Shown here in pieces: positions 47,786 through 58,870 of a stretch of 64,000 nt of DNA; the first letter of the stretch is position 1; each line of letters starts with the position of its first letter. The notes under the pieces were generated by a model. It was not told where the DNA came from. It did no database searches and worked only from the letters and a program-made list of their open reading frames with translations. The position numbers were made by a program, and so were the translations under genes. The stretch spans positions 1,116,001-1,180,000 of the forward strand of contig JAKULF010000009.1 of assembly GCA_022661535.1 (NCBI GenBank), given 5' to 3'. The DNA is from Eutypa lata (lineage: Eukaryota; Ascomycota; Sordariomycetes; Xylariales; Diatrypaceae).

Positions 47786-50687
47786 CTACTTCAAATTCAC
47801 CTTTGAGCTATGCTCACGAACGCGCGTGAACCAGACGTGTTCGCGCGACACCCTATCCTTATATTTCATCAAATCAACACACTTCTCGGGTGCGCCGTTG
47901 ACCAGGATCTCGACAGCAAGAATGTGCTGCAGCTTGGCATAGACCTCCCGAGACAATTTCTCTACATCGACCGTTCCCTTGGCGGTGTAGTCCGCGGGAA
48001 ACGAAAAGTTCAGCTGTTTCCCGCTGTATTCAAATGAATGCTCTGAGTAGTGGACACCGTCCTCCACTTCCACCTTCCGAACAAACTTGATCCCTGCTGG
48101 CTCCGTTGCCATGTGGTTGAACAGCTTCAGCACCTCGGGCGCCGAGCCCAGGAAATCCGCCAGGGTTGGCGCGTAGTCCCGTCCACGGAGACTGAACCGT
48201 CCGGGCTTGTCGCCGATGAAGATAGACTTCAGCAGACCGAAGAGGTCGTTGACGTAGATGTCTATTTTGGCGATCAGCATGTTGACCAGCTCTCCTAGCG
48301 GATATCGATCCGCGAGGCCCGGTATGGCTTCGACCATCGTCCGCGCCGCCCGCAGCTGGTGGGACCGCAACACGAAAGTGTCCGGTTCCGAGTTCAATCG
48401 CGAAAAATCGGTGATGGGCGCCACGTAGAAGCCCGCCGGCCAGTAGTAGAGCTTGAGCTCCTGCTCAGCTAACCTGGAGAAACCTCCCCCGTTTCCGCCA
48501 CACTCGACATATACTTGCCCAGCGTCGTTGTGGCGGTAGATAGAGATGAAGGGGTCGCCTCCGGCTTCTAAGGCGGCCAACGCGAGTTCACGCGTGACCG
48601 TCTTGAGTCGCGGAAACGTGGCAAAGATGCCGTTGTCTCTCATCCCTTCCGTCCTGGCACCAAGCGCGATCATCTTGATGATCGCCCGCGCGCGGTAATA
48701 GTCCGCGCTCGACCCTGCCGCCACGTCCTTGGGCGCCTCCGGCTCGACGTACAGAGTCGGCACCACGCGCCCCCCTCGGCCGCCACGCTGGATGGCAGCG
48801 ATTGCGCTCAACGGTTGGATGTCCTCGATGACCACGTCCCCGTCGTAGCGCACCGCCATGGTGGCCCCCATTGACACCAGCACCGCGACGGATAGCGTCA
48901 CGCCGGCCTCAACACCGGGCTCCAGCACAAACGCCGTGCGAGAAGAGTAGTTCTTGACCGCCTTGAGATAGTCCGACGCGTACGTATTCCGCGTGATCAG
49001 AAAGGTGCGGACGCCCCAGTCCTTGTACTGCCTGTACAGCGTATGTGCCATTGTTACCGAAGGCGCTACAACGCCGTATGTGCCGTCTGCACGGTCCGCC
49101 CAGATACGCGGGTCCAGATCGCTCCCTTCCAGCTGCGCCGGGATCTCGCCTACGGGCAGAACGCCCTGGATGCGTGTTACCGCCGGTGGGAGCTGCGCGT
49201 TGACCTTGAAGCCTTCCGCCGTCGCCGAGACCAGGATGTACTTCTTGGCCACGTTGAAAGTGCGCATGAGTTCCACCATCTCGACCATGTCTTCTATCGG
49301 CAGATGGAACTCGTCGAGCACGAGATAGTCAAACTGGAGAATTTGACCATAGTAGTTGAAGTATTCGAGGACTTTCTCTGTCGTTGTCACCACTAGCTGC
49401 GGAAGCGGCTCGCGTGCCGTTGTCAACGCTCGGAAGGCCACGTCAGGCACCTCTCCAAGGCTTGGGATTCGAGTCACGAGGTTGGGTAGGATATGTCTGA
49501 ACTCGTGCTCGATGTTGGCCGCGTTGGCCTGCGTTGGCCTGCGTTGGCTCGACAACTAGGACGCGTGTCTTCCGGCTCGAGAAGAGCTTCAGAAGTGCCA
49601 CAGTACTCTTCCCGCACCCCGTCGGCCCTGTGATAACATAGCCCCCGTCGTCACCTTCGATTATGGACGATCGCACCTTATTGTAGTCACCGCGTTTGAC
49701 CGGGACATGCGTCTCGACCATATCCTTCGGCCTCTGCAGGCTGGACAGGTTGAAGTTCCTCAGCCTAAAAGTCTTGGGTGCTGGTTTGGTAGACGCCGGC
49801 GGACTGCTCTCTTCGGTCTGCTTCCCATCCTGCTTGTCCGTATCCTTGTCTTTTTCCTTGCCCTTGCCCTTGTCCTCAGAAGAAGATTTCGTCTTCCGCT
49901 CGTCCTTCTGGTCCTGTCTTTCCTTGCGATTCCGATCGTGCCGCTTCTTATCCTTGTCCTCATGCCTCTCTCTCTCTTTCTCCTGCCTTTCCTGCCCCTG
50001 CGTCTCATTCTCCTTCTTTCTCTCCCTGTAGGAAGCATCCGCTCCGGTAGAAGAATGGTCTTGTCTCGTGGACGAAGAACTGGCGGCGCCAGACGACTGA
50101 TCCTGCTCTCCCTTTTGGTATGCCCGCCGCAGAGATTCGCCAGTTTCATCTTGCGCGTCCGTCTGGTACTTGAACGGGTCCATCTCCTTCCTGTCAAAGT
50201 TTGTCCCGTCTTCGCTGCCGATGTTTGCCTTGGCGTAGAATGCCTTCTCCTCCGGCGAGAGCGATTCCCAGTACTGCTTCCAGGTCTCGGCATTGTCCGC
50301 GTACCTATCCTCCTCCTTCTTCAGTTCATTTTTGTAGTTGTTTTCCTTTACGGAACTCGGAAACTTGCTCAGGAAGTTCCCATCTTTATCGTACTCGCCT
50401 GGTTCCGCATACTTGTCCTTCCGCTTTTTCATCTTGAAGTCCGACTGGGCCGCGTTCCTGTCTGTCGAGTTTTGCCTGTTCAGAAATTCAAAGAAGGATT
50501 TCTGGAACGTGCGGAACGAGTGCGGGCGCAGACGCATCTGCTGCAGTTTGTTGATCTTGTCATCGGTAAAGAGAACCGTATACCCGAAGATGTAGCGGCT
50601 GAATTGTCCCTTGGCCGTGTACACATCTCGGAGTAGGTCCTTGGTGAGTTTGAAAGAGGGTGGGTCGTGTCTGTACCGGAGCGCCAT
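47786..50687 (-). pseudogene. Viral ORF with charged linker and superfamily-2 RNA helicase, frameshifted
   Basis: Two overlapping open frames make up one protein of about 960 residues. The first (50687-49443) begins MALRYRHDPPSF, has a predicted helical N-domain, an extremely charged Glu/Lys/Arg/Asp-rich linker (about 200-300), then the helicase start with Walker A GPTGCGKS (354-361) and motif Ia VLVVEPTQ. The second (49555-47786) continues with motif II LDEFH, motif III VSATAEG, a motif V-like segment EPGVEAGVTL and motif VI QRGGRGGR. This is an NS3/DEAH-type SF2 helicase. The C-terminal ~320 residues match nothing I know. The frame break lies in a 10-bp tandem duplication at 49521-49540. 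The RdRp stop is about 100 bp upstream, and the stop of this ORF nearly touches the next ORF. Confidence 0.8.
49521..49540 (-). repeat. 10-bp tandem duplication causing the frameshift in the SF2 helicase ORF
   Basis: Two perfect tandem copies of GCGTTGGCCT (plus strand), with a third partial copy following. The protein similarity to SF2 helicases changes frame exactly here, and the size of the shift equals one extra unit. Replication slippage, or error during reverse transcription, explains it simply. Confidence 0.8.
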
Positions 50688-50783
50688 TGTTCTTGTTCGT
50701 GACTGATGAATTCTCTTCTTCCTTCCTTAACTTTTTGTCGGAGCAAAGTCAGCAGTCTAAATTCGAAACAAGGCTACGCCTAA
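50688..50783 (-). other. Spacer between RdRp and SF2-helicase ORFs
   Basis: 96 bp, purine-rich on the viral strand (AAGGAAGGAAGAAGAGAA) and ending GAACAAGAACAATGG before the ORF. It is a natural place for a subgenomic promoter and leader; no specific signal can be proven. Confidence 0.4.
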
Positions 50784-52349
50784 TTAATAGAACGTAACGG
50801 AAACGTTACGATCCCAGAAATTTCGAAACTCCTTGAACGATTTCTTCAATGTGTATAAACTGCACACTAATGCATCTACGTTAGGACCGTGTGCCCACGG
50901 GTGCCGCTCATGAACGGCGCCAACCAGCGCCTCCTGCACGCGGCGGTCCTCGTAATTCCTCACGCTATCTTGGAAAGAGATCCAGTTCTCTTTCACCATG
51001 TCGTGATCCTTCATATCCCACCGTCCCAGCTTCACCGCTCGGCGGTACGGATCCGCGGCGAGCTTGATCTCGTCGCCCACCTGCAAAATGTACAACCCGC
51101 AGAAATAACCCGTGTCAAAGTAGCTGGTCTTGGCCGTGCCATTGAACAGCGTACCGATCTTTTCGGAACACTGCTTGACACGCTCTTTGAGCCCCGGGGA
51201 TGGGATGAGCTGGAGAAATGAATCATCGCCTAGAAACATGCCGACCAGCACCTCCTCGTGCTTAAGCCCCAAACACCACGCCATGGCGGTCATGTTCAAG
51301 ACCGTATTGCAAAAGGACGTGGTGACGTCGCCCGACTTGCGCTGCCAGCGCAGATAGACCACCAGACCTAGCGAGAACGATATGTTTGAGTGCTTGTAGT
51401 GCCCGCGCGCCCACTCGTCTAGGTCCTCCGGATGCATGCCGAGCATTGACAGCAGAGCCAGGTCCAGAGCAGTAGCTACTCGCTCCTGTGAGCGGTCGAA
51501 GTCTGAGAAATCATTCTCGATCGCCAGCGCCCCGAAAGAGGCTTGATAGTACCGATTCAGGAAAGCCTCGATTTCGTCCATGTTCTTTCCTTTATTATAC
51601 AAAACTTCGGGCCTGATCAGCGAGCGAAAGCGCCTGTCGAGCTCGCGCACCAGCGAGCCGTAGTACGAGTTGACCCGCTTGTTGTGGAACATGATTGTCT
51701 GGACCGTAGCCAGCACTTTCTGCGGCTTCGTGTCCGTAGGCGTCTTGGGCGTCTTCTTCATGATGAACTCGTAGTCATCCACGGCGTCAGCGAGTTCCTC
51801 CAGGGCGAAGGCATGATCCATCTTGCCCAGAGCATCAAGGGTTTGGGGAGTCTGCGCCTTCATCCACTCGGCTAGGTGCTCCCTGCTCGGCCGCACAAAG
51901 TCGAACTGCTTTGCGCGCTCCCGCCAATCCGGCACGCCGAACGTGTCCATCATGTTCTCAAGCGCCTCCTTAGCGAATTCGCGGTAGCCCATTGGCGAAG
52001 CGAACAGCTGCTGGCCGAAATTGCGCTTCATTAGCGAGAAGAAGGCCCCCTTGGCCGTAGGCTGCTTCGCCGGACTGCAAGCCGTCCGGAGCTTCGGTTT
52101 CAGCGTCCTCCTCGGTTTTAGAGGCTGGAAGAATTTGGATAGTGTCTGTTTGAAGTAACCGTCCACGGTTGTCCTCAAATTGCTATGTTCAGTCGCCGAG
52201 GGTTCGAACTCGGTATTCATCTCACCGTTGCCAGGAAATTGATCGTTCAGGACCGTTTGTATGGTTTCCAGCGGTGCAGGGTTTGTCAGTCCAGGCGGAT
52301 AGTTGGCTTCTGGCAATGACAAACCAGGAGGCTGCACCACCGAAACTTC
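50784..52349 (-). CDS. Viral RNA-dependent RNA polymerase (readthrough domain of the replicase)
   Basis: 521 codons in the same frame as the upstream helicase, directly after an amber codon. The first ATG is at 52340. Numbered from that ATG: a conserved lysine region QTIMFHNKRVNS (~215-225), motif A ENDFSDFDRSQ (Asp277 and Asp282), motif B RKSGDVTTSFCNTV (~334-347) and motif C GMFLGDDSF (GDD 371-373), with motif D/E-like sequence after. This is the RdRP_2 type of alphavirus-like viruses. The N-terminal ~100 residues are proline-rich and less conserved. No stops or frameshifts. Synthesis probably depends on readthrough, giving a fusion of about 2,500 residues, or on the internal ATG in the integrated copy. 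Confidence 0.9.
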   Translation of the reverse strand, partial: EVSVVQPPGLSLPEANYPPGLTNPAPLETIQTVLNDQFPGNGEMNTEFEPSATEHSNLRTTVDGYFKQTLSKFFQPLKPRRTLKPKLRTACSPAKQPTAKGAFFSLMKRNFGQQLFASPMGYREFAKEALENMMDTFGVPDWRERAKQFDFVRPSREHLAEWMKAQTPQTLDALGKMDHAFALEELADAVDDYEFIMKKTPKTPTDTKPQKVLATVQTIMFHNKRVNSYYGSLVRELDRRFRSLIRPEVLYNKGKNMDEIEAFLNRYYQASFGALAIENDFSDFDRSQERVATALDLALLSMLGMHPEDLDEWARGHYKHSNISFSLGLVVYLRWQRKSGDVTTSFCNTVLNMTAMAWCLGLKHEEVLVGMFLGDDSFLQLIPSPGLKERVKQCSEKIGTLFNGTAKTSYFDTGYFCGLYILQVGDEIKLAADPYRRAVKLGRWDMKDHDMVKENWISFQDSVRNYEDRRVQEALVGAVHERHPWAHGPNVDALVCSLYTLKKSFKEFRNFWDRNVSVTFY

Positions 52350-52352
52350 CTA
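52350..52352 (-). promoter_or_regulatory. In-frame amber codon between helicase and RdRp (candidate readthrough site)
   Basis: A single TAG, followed by GAA, separates the helicase frame from the RdRp frame with no frame change, and coding continues without a start codon for nine bases. In virga-like viruses the polymerase is commonly made by suppression of such a stop. The UAG-G context is of the type that depends on a downstream RNA structure. Confidence 0.75.
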
Positions 52353-55300
52353 CACGGTATCTGTTTGTGGAGACGCGTGAGCGCCGTATGCGGCGACCAG
52401 GTCGTCGACCAGACGCAGGCGTTCAATCGACGTTTTGATCAGGTCGGCGTCAGCCGCGGTTTGCTCAACGGTCACGTAGTCGAAGCGCTCCGTGTGGCGC
52501 GAGATGCCGACGACGAGTTGCTGAGAATCCGTTCGCAGACGAATGTCCATCTTCTTGGCCAGCCTGACCAGGATAACGTGCTTAGCACGGCCGCCCTCGA
52601 ACTCATTGATCGTATTTACGTCTTTGAATCCGGCAGCCGTCAACTTCTTCTTATCTTCCTGTGTCCAGGTCAGATACTTGGCCCCGTTTACTTTAGGCAC
52701 CTCGCCGATGCCGCCCTGGATCGTGCGCATATAGATGCTCTTGACGGTGCGGTTGCTGGTGAAGCAGCCATTCGGATAGTAACCTTTTCCGTCCAGCTCT
52801 GCGCCCTGGCCACCCACTTTCAGACGGCCAATGACGACGACGGTGTCCACGGGCATCGTGTGACTATTGGGGCGGTATTCGACCACCCAGGAGAGATTGT
52901 ATATCTCCATGTTGTACTCCGGCACGCGTGGCTTAAAGCCTAGCTGCTGGTCGTCGCCGAACACCTTGACGGTGCGCGCACCCACGAGCTCGGCCAGGTA
53001 GACCAACTCGCCTGGATGGCACATCAAACCCTCGTCGATGAAGAGCGTCTTGCCGGTCTCGCGCTTGCCCATGATGCGGCTGCCCACGGTGCGTACCTGC
53101 GTGGGCTGCTTGCCTGCCTTGGAAAACTTGACTTGCAAGTCATCTCGGCCACCTGTCGATACGACGGCGATCAAGTCTTGCGGGCTCGCTATCTTGCAGA
53201 TCTCTGACGATTTCCCACAACCGGGAACGCCGGCGACCTGGGCGAAAGGTCAGTACGGAATGGAGAGTCAGGTTGGAAAGAATAGGGACGACGAAACATG
53301 ATGGACGCTTGCTGTGGGTGAAAATCGCTATGGATTCAAAAATTTCAACGGAGGCAGTTATCGTAAATGTTGTCAAGAATGTGGGTCGTCAGATACTACG
53401 TGTCCGGGATTATTACAAGTGGAAGAAGTTGCGGCCTCAACTACTGCAGTCGAAAAAAAGGTCAGGCCAACTGGAAAGTGCGTTCCGGTGGCTGTATCGA
53501 GGCTTTGAATAGGCTCTACTGTGACCTTACGTATGTACTTCAGTAGTATACCACGAGGGTTTAACGTGACGAAGTGAAAAGGAGACCTCCAGCCAGCTAC
53601 TACTTTTGAAAGGGGCCTTGTTGCTAATCAAGAGGTAGCATAGTTACCCCACTGTATATCCAAGAGGTGTAGCATACAGTATAAAGAAGAAAAGAAAAGA
53701 AAAGCAAGGGAGAAAAGAGAAAATAAAGGGTGGGAAGTAGGGCAAAAAAGAAAATCAAAGTTTCTCCTACAACACAGTTACACTGTTGATAAAGCTGACT
53801 TACCAAGGAGAACGTGCGCGTCGGGTCAACCTCAGTGATATTCCTCTGCTCGTGTGCCTGCAACAACCGGTACGACAGATATTCGTTCATCGCGTCCATG
53901 TAAAGGATGTGAGTGTACGACGACGAGTACGTCTTAATGGCATGCTTCTGCTCGTCATACGTAGCATCAACCAGCTTACCGTTGCCCTTGACCCAGTCCT
54001 CGTCTGGTACCCATACCGTGTTCAGGCCACTCAGCGCCTCCTTGCGGCTCTTCCGAGAGGGATCCAGGTAGAAGTAACCACCGGATTTCTGCTCGAGCAC
54101 CTGCGACCCAGTCGTCTGGTAGCGATAATCGATGTACCGGTGCCGCGCATCTCCCCGCGTCTTCATATCGCGGTACACATCTGCACAGAAGTTAGTAAAG
54201 TGCTTAACATCCTGCTTCACGTAGTCCAGATAGGCGACCAGCGCCTTCGTCCGTTCAAAGAGGATCCGCTCCCTGTCGACCCTGGACAGCTGTTTGTTGT
54301 TGTCGGCATCCGCCGCCGCGGGAGCCGACGCGTTCTTGCTCCTGTCTTCCGTCTTCGCCTCTTCCGACTTGCCCATAAAGAGCGGCTGGCTGTTGTTGCT
54401 CGCCTGCTTCTTTAATCCTTCCAGGCTCGTTCCACCTTGCTGCGTGCCGCTGCTCCCCCTGTCCTGTATCTGCTCCACGATCTCCGACAACCGCTGGTCG
54501 ACCGTCTTCCAGCCCTCGGCGTAAGGCCCGTCAACTCCGGCGTGGTCTCTTTGGCTGTAGCGCAGACGCTCCTTCAGAGCCAGGAGCTTCTTGGGCGTCC
54601 CGACAGTCGTCTTGAGCGGCTTTGCATCCTTGTCCTCGACGCACTGCGACTTGGGCACGATCTTACGGCAGAGACACCGTACGCTTTTGCGCACGTTGCT
54701 CGCAAAGGCCCGAAGCGAGAAGTCTCCGTTCTGGTCGATTGCCATGTAGGCAGAGCCAGCACCGATGGCAATTGGCAGTCCCACCAACACCACGGGCTGC
54801 CAGGTCACCAGCGCGACCTTGGCTAAGGCCGCGAGCGCCCAGCACAGAGCGCTCCAGCCGAACTTGATGATGCCAGTGCCCCAGATACTCCACGCGACCG
54901 TCGGGGTCACGCATACCGTAGCGCCGCAGATCGTGAAAATCAGCTTGCGCACGCGAATGTTCTTCTTGCTGCGTGGTAGGAGTCGCTTGAGTGCCTTGTA
55001 CGCTTCTCCGCTACACGCCCTTCCTGCTTCTTCTCCGTCCTTCTCCTCCGTCCCAGCCGGCTCGGCCTCTCGTTCTGCCCCCGCAGACACACCAGTTCCG
55101 TCTTCCGTGTCTGGGCGGTCGTCGTTAGCCGCGTTCGGCGCCTCAATCTCGGTGTCCACATCGCCGATAGTTGCCTCGCCTCGCCTGCTGATTTCCCGAA
55201 TCCACTTGGGAAGCTGGAAGACCGCCTTCTTCTTCTTCGTGTCTTCCCCCTTCTTAGCTGGCGCCTCAGCCGAATTTACATCGGCCGTTCCTTGCTGGTC

Positions 55301-58300
55301 CTTCTCTTTCTCTTCCTTGGCCTTCCTACGCGCCGATGCACGTTCTGCGGCCGCCCTGGTTAGTTCCGCTACGCTTGGGGTGCCGGCGTTATCCGTCACT
55401 TCTCTTTTCGCTGTTCTCTCCGTCTTCGCCTCCGCTGCCTTGGGCTTGTCAGAATTTGGCTCGCCATTGTCCGCCTTGTCCGACTTTGACGGGATGGATG
55501 TTCTGTTGTCGCTGCGTGCCTCGCCTGAGGCTCTGTTGCCGTTTAATGGCATCCGCACTCGCGGCTTTGCATCCCCAAAGTCGAACATTTCAGCGGACAT
55601 AGCCTCCGCGTACTTCTCCCTGTAGTCCTCTGCCGGGTACCAGACTGTTTCGTCAGAGCTATCCGAGTGGATAGACTCGCTGTCCGATGTGGCGCCAAAC
55701 TTCTCGTCGCCTTCCAGGTCGACGTCCTCCAAGTCGGCCTCCTTCAGGTCCTTCATGGTTTGGCCCGATTCACCCAGGAACGCTTCCAGGTCGATGCCGC
55801 CGTTCCCGCGGTCGTCCTCGTTATCGCTGCTATCATCGTCATCGGTGTCATAGTAGTTCGCAGCACCACCCTTAGGAGCTGCTGGCCGGAAGCGATAGTT
55901 CTTCCGGTTGTCCGACTCTCCAGGCACAATACTCTGCCAATGGTTCTGGTTGATGTGCGCAATGTACAACGTCGGCGCGTTCTCCGGCAAGCCGAAGGCC
56001 GAGCACTCGCTAGGCCCCATGAACAGCAGGTTGTCCTTAGAAATCACCACGACGGCCAGCTGGAATCCGAGTGAGGCCGCGTATATCTGTATATCCGAAT
56101 GCTCAAACTCTTCCATCCTCTTGTTGTTGCTCGCCTGGATCAACCCATTACGGACCTCGTCGTCTGTGAGCCTCTGGTGGAGGATCGACCTCAGCGCCTT
56201 CTCATCAAGCACCTTGGCCGGGTCCACCACTTCATCGCTGCCGTCGGGGCACTCCACCACTACGGGTAGCGCCTTGGGGTTCACGACCTTGTATCCAACA
56301 ATGTCGAGCGCGCCGAGCAGCGCGCCAACCGCGCACTGGTTCACGCCGCAGTAGTCGTCACTTCCCAGGTGGAAGACACCTCCGCAGAGTTCGTGGAAGT
56401 TTTCTAACTGTTCACGGCCCTGGCTCGTCGTGTTATACAACACCATGGGTAGCTTGTCTCCTTTCGCGATGTTCCCCTCGATCCTTGCGAGAGTTTCTCT
56501 GGCCCTTGCCGCAATTTCGGTGGCCCTTGCGATGACCTCGGTCGTGCTCTCCGTCGGCTTATTGTCCGGACTGTACGTTTCTTCGTCTGGGCCGTACGGC
56601 TCTGCCGGTAGCTCATACAACGCCTTGCCGCTTGTCTTCTCGGCTTTCGACGTCGCTGCCTCGTCTGGCTTCCCAGCCAACTCTTGTCTCTTGTCAGACG
56701 GGGCTCCCTTAGCCATCAGCGCCGCGCCATCTAACTTTTTGTACGACCCATCATCCTTGCCCGGTAGCTTCACCTTTGGCTTAGGCGTAGGAGCAGATTC
56801 TGCTCTGTTGATACGCTCGGACCACGAAGGCTTCTTGGCTGGCGTCTTCTTCTTCTCCTTCCTTCTCGCCTTTGGTTCCGCATCATCTTCACCCGACGAT
56901 GACGCCGCTGACGACAGCTCCCTATGTGAGCCGAGCGGCCCGCCGGAGAGAGGAAGCACGCTGTCCAGAATGCGTTGGACGTCTTCGCGCGCCGACCACG
57001 ACGCCGTGATACGTCCGTGTCTCGCGGGGTCCAAGACTGCCAGCCGTCGCAGCAGCATCTTGGTGCAGTCCTCCAACACCTCGCGGTCCTTCCCAGGCGG
57101 CGTGCTCCGGATCCTGTCCGCCAGCAAGTCGAGCGTCTTGACGACGCCCATCGGCTCCGCCAGCTTCTCGTACGAGTTCGACCAGTTGTTGAACTCGTCC
57201 GTCGTGATTGTGCTCACCCGGAAGCCGCTCTCGAACTCGCCGCAGACCTCCTCGAATGTGATTAGCGGGTCGATGTCGACGATCTCTGGGTTCGGTAGCT
57301 CGTATCCCGCCTCTATCGACTGCGAGAGGTGCTGCACTAGGCTGTCTGCGAAACGGGAGAAAACCCTCGGCTCGCTCGTCAGCGTCGAGAACCACTTCGC
57401 ACCCGCGACAGCCTCAGTGAAGCGCATCAGCATCAGCTGCGTCAGTCCTGCCACACGCAGGTTGCGCCTCTGGGTCTCTCGCCTCACCAGCACCGACTGG
57501 ATGTAGTTCTGGTCGAACTTGAGGCAGAAGGCGATCCACCACAGCGAGAACGAGATGCGGTACGCCAGCATCGTGTCCGTACACACCTTGACCGTCACAT
57601 CCACGCCGTTGACGGTGAAGCGGGCGTTGACGCCCACTGCGTAATCGTACACTGTCTTGGGCGTGAACTTCTCCTCGCTCAGCCGCAGACAGTAGCTTAC
57701 CAGCTGCTGCACCAGCGCCGAATCTATCCACGCGATCATCGACCGAATGTTCTTTGTCGTCGAAGTCCGCGACAGCCCCGCCAGGTCGAACACCCGCACG
57801 CCGACCCGGTTCTTGTACCCTTCCTTCCAGTAGCTGAACGACAGCGTCGAAGGAACCGACACCGCCTCGATCAGCGTAATCTCTAAGCGCACGATACCGT
57901 TGTCGTACGACCGCTCGATGAGATAGTGATAGTCCTTATACTTCACCATCTGCTTGGACGCCAGGAGCATCAGGTTGTCGTAATCGTGCTGATACGTCCA
58001 TGAAGAGTCCTCGCGGAAGCGGTATTCGATGATGACGGACTCCGTCTCTCCAACCTCAACTCCACTCACCATCAGCGGGTTCCTGACCGTTTTCTTCTCC
58101 CACTCGCAGTTGAGCCCACGGATATAACCGCGGTCGTCAGTCATCATCTCCGGCTGGAAGATGAAGTACCCGTAGCCCTTCTTCGCCTTGTGCGAAAACA
58201 TGATGTGTGCGATGTCGTCTACGGGGATATCGTAAAGCGAGTCTAGGAAAAGCAGCACATCAGCCCGCACGAAGCAATGCTGCGCCATCTTCCGGCAATA

Positions 58301-58870
58301 GAACTGGCCCGGTGAATCGATGACGGCCTGCGCCCTCTGTTTCTTCACCGCGCGCTTGTTGCCCGCCTCCCCAGGACTAGGCTCCTCGTTCAGCTGCTCT
58401 TTGATCCACGTGTCGAGGTTGTACACGCGCGTCGACAGCCTGGCTGAGTCCCTGTGACTCAGCAGTGGGCAGCAGCAGTGAAAGTTCTCTCTGCCCATGA
58501 TGATATAGTGGTAGAAGTTTCCACCGACGTCCACTACCTTCTGATGTCTGGAGCATCTTGCAACTGCCAGCTCTTGTTCTATTACTCGCCTGGCGTTGGC
58601 TAGGCCGTGACCCGAGCCAGAAGTGGCGGAGAATTCAAGGTCGAGAAATGGATAAACCGTATTTGATAAGTAATTACGATCTTCCGCGCTCAGGTAGACC
58701 CGGATGCGCACCTGCTTCCTAGAAGCATTGTACGCAGTGTCTCTCTTGTACTCTTCCGAATAGGGACGAGTGGCGATCTGCTGGATGATACCATTAGGAT
58801 CTGTTGTGCTAGACAGCAGCCCTCGTTCCAGGGCGCTCTCTTTAATTGGATTATTATTTGGATTCTCCAT
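52350..58870 (-). CDS. Viral replicase: methyltransferase - OTU-like protease - membrane segments - SF1 helicase
   Basis: Coding 58870-53804 joined to 53237-52350, about 1,984 residues. Residues ~60-400 form the alphavirus-like capping methyltransferase: His88 in SGSGHGLANA, the D-x-x-R motif in SHRDSARL (Asp141, Arg144), FLDSLYDIPVDDIA and the Tyr of GYGYFIFQPEMM. Residues ~600-800 are low-complexity and charged. Residues ~820-985 look like an OTU cysteine protease, with Cys in DDYCGVNQCAV and His in INQNHWQSIVP. Another acidic/basic linker precedes two or three hydrophobic segments (~1305-1375), probably membrane anchors. The SF1 helicase starts with Walker A AGVPGCGKS (Lys1698), has motif II FIDEGL (~1757), motif III FGDDQQ, motif V INEFEGG and motif VI VGISRHTERFD (~1936). 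There is no internal stop or frameshift apart from the 566-nt intron-like insert. The start ATG at 58870 has a short overlapping upstream ORF. Confidence 0.88.
53238..53803 (-). other. Intron-like insert splitting the viral SF1 helicase before Walker A
   Basis: 566 nt with a consensus donor GTAAGT at 53803, branch-like CTGAC and acceptor CGCCCAG ending at 53238, in phase 0. The flanking codons join to give a normal helicase Walker A lead-in. Inside are many stops in the viral frame, a polypyrimidine stretch soon after the donor, and an open frame on the opposite strand (53273-53512) without known similarity. It is long for a fungal intron. RNA viruses lack spliceosomal introns, so it was gained after or during integration. 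Confidence 0.65.

Noticed and set aside
49707..50636. 309-codon plus-strand open frame, hydrophobic and Leu/Arg-rich
   Set aside because: It is the mirror of the charged Glu/Lys/Asp linker and neighbouring part of the minus-strand viral ORF. The composition is a by-product of the opposite strand, and there is no start context or family motif.
53273..53512. Plus-strand open frame inside the intron-like insert, possible captured host exon
   Set aside because: Short, with no recognised motif. Kept only as a remark in the intron entry.
54765..55625. 286-codon Ser/Ala-rich plus-strand open frame
   Set aside because: Antisense shadow of the viral replicase linker region; low complexity only.
56430..57506. 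358-codon plus-strand open frame
   Set aside because: Antisense to the replicase upstream of and across the OTU region; no independent signal.
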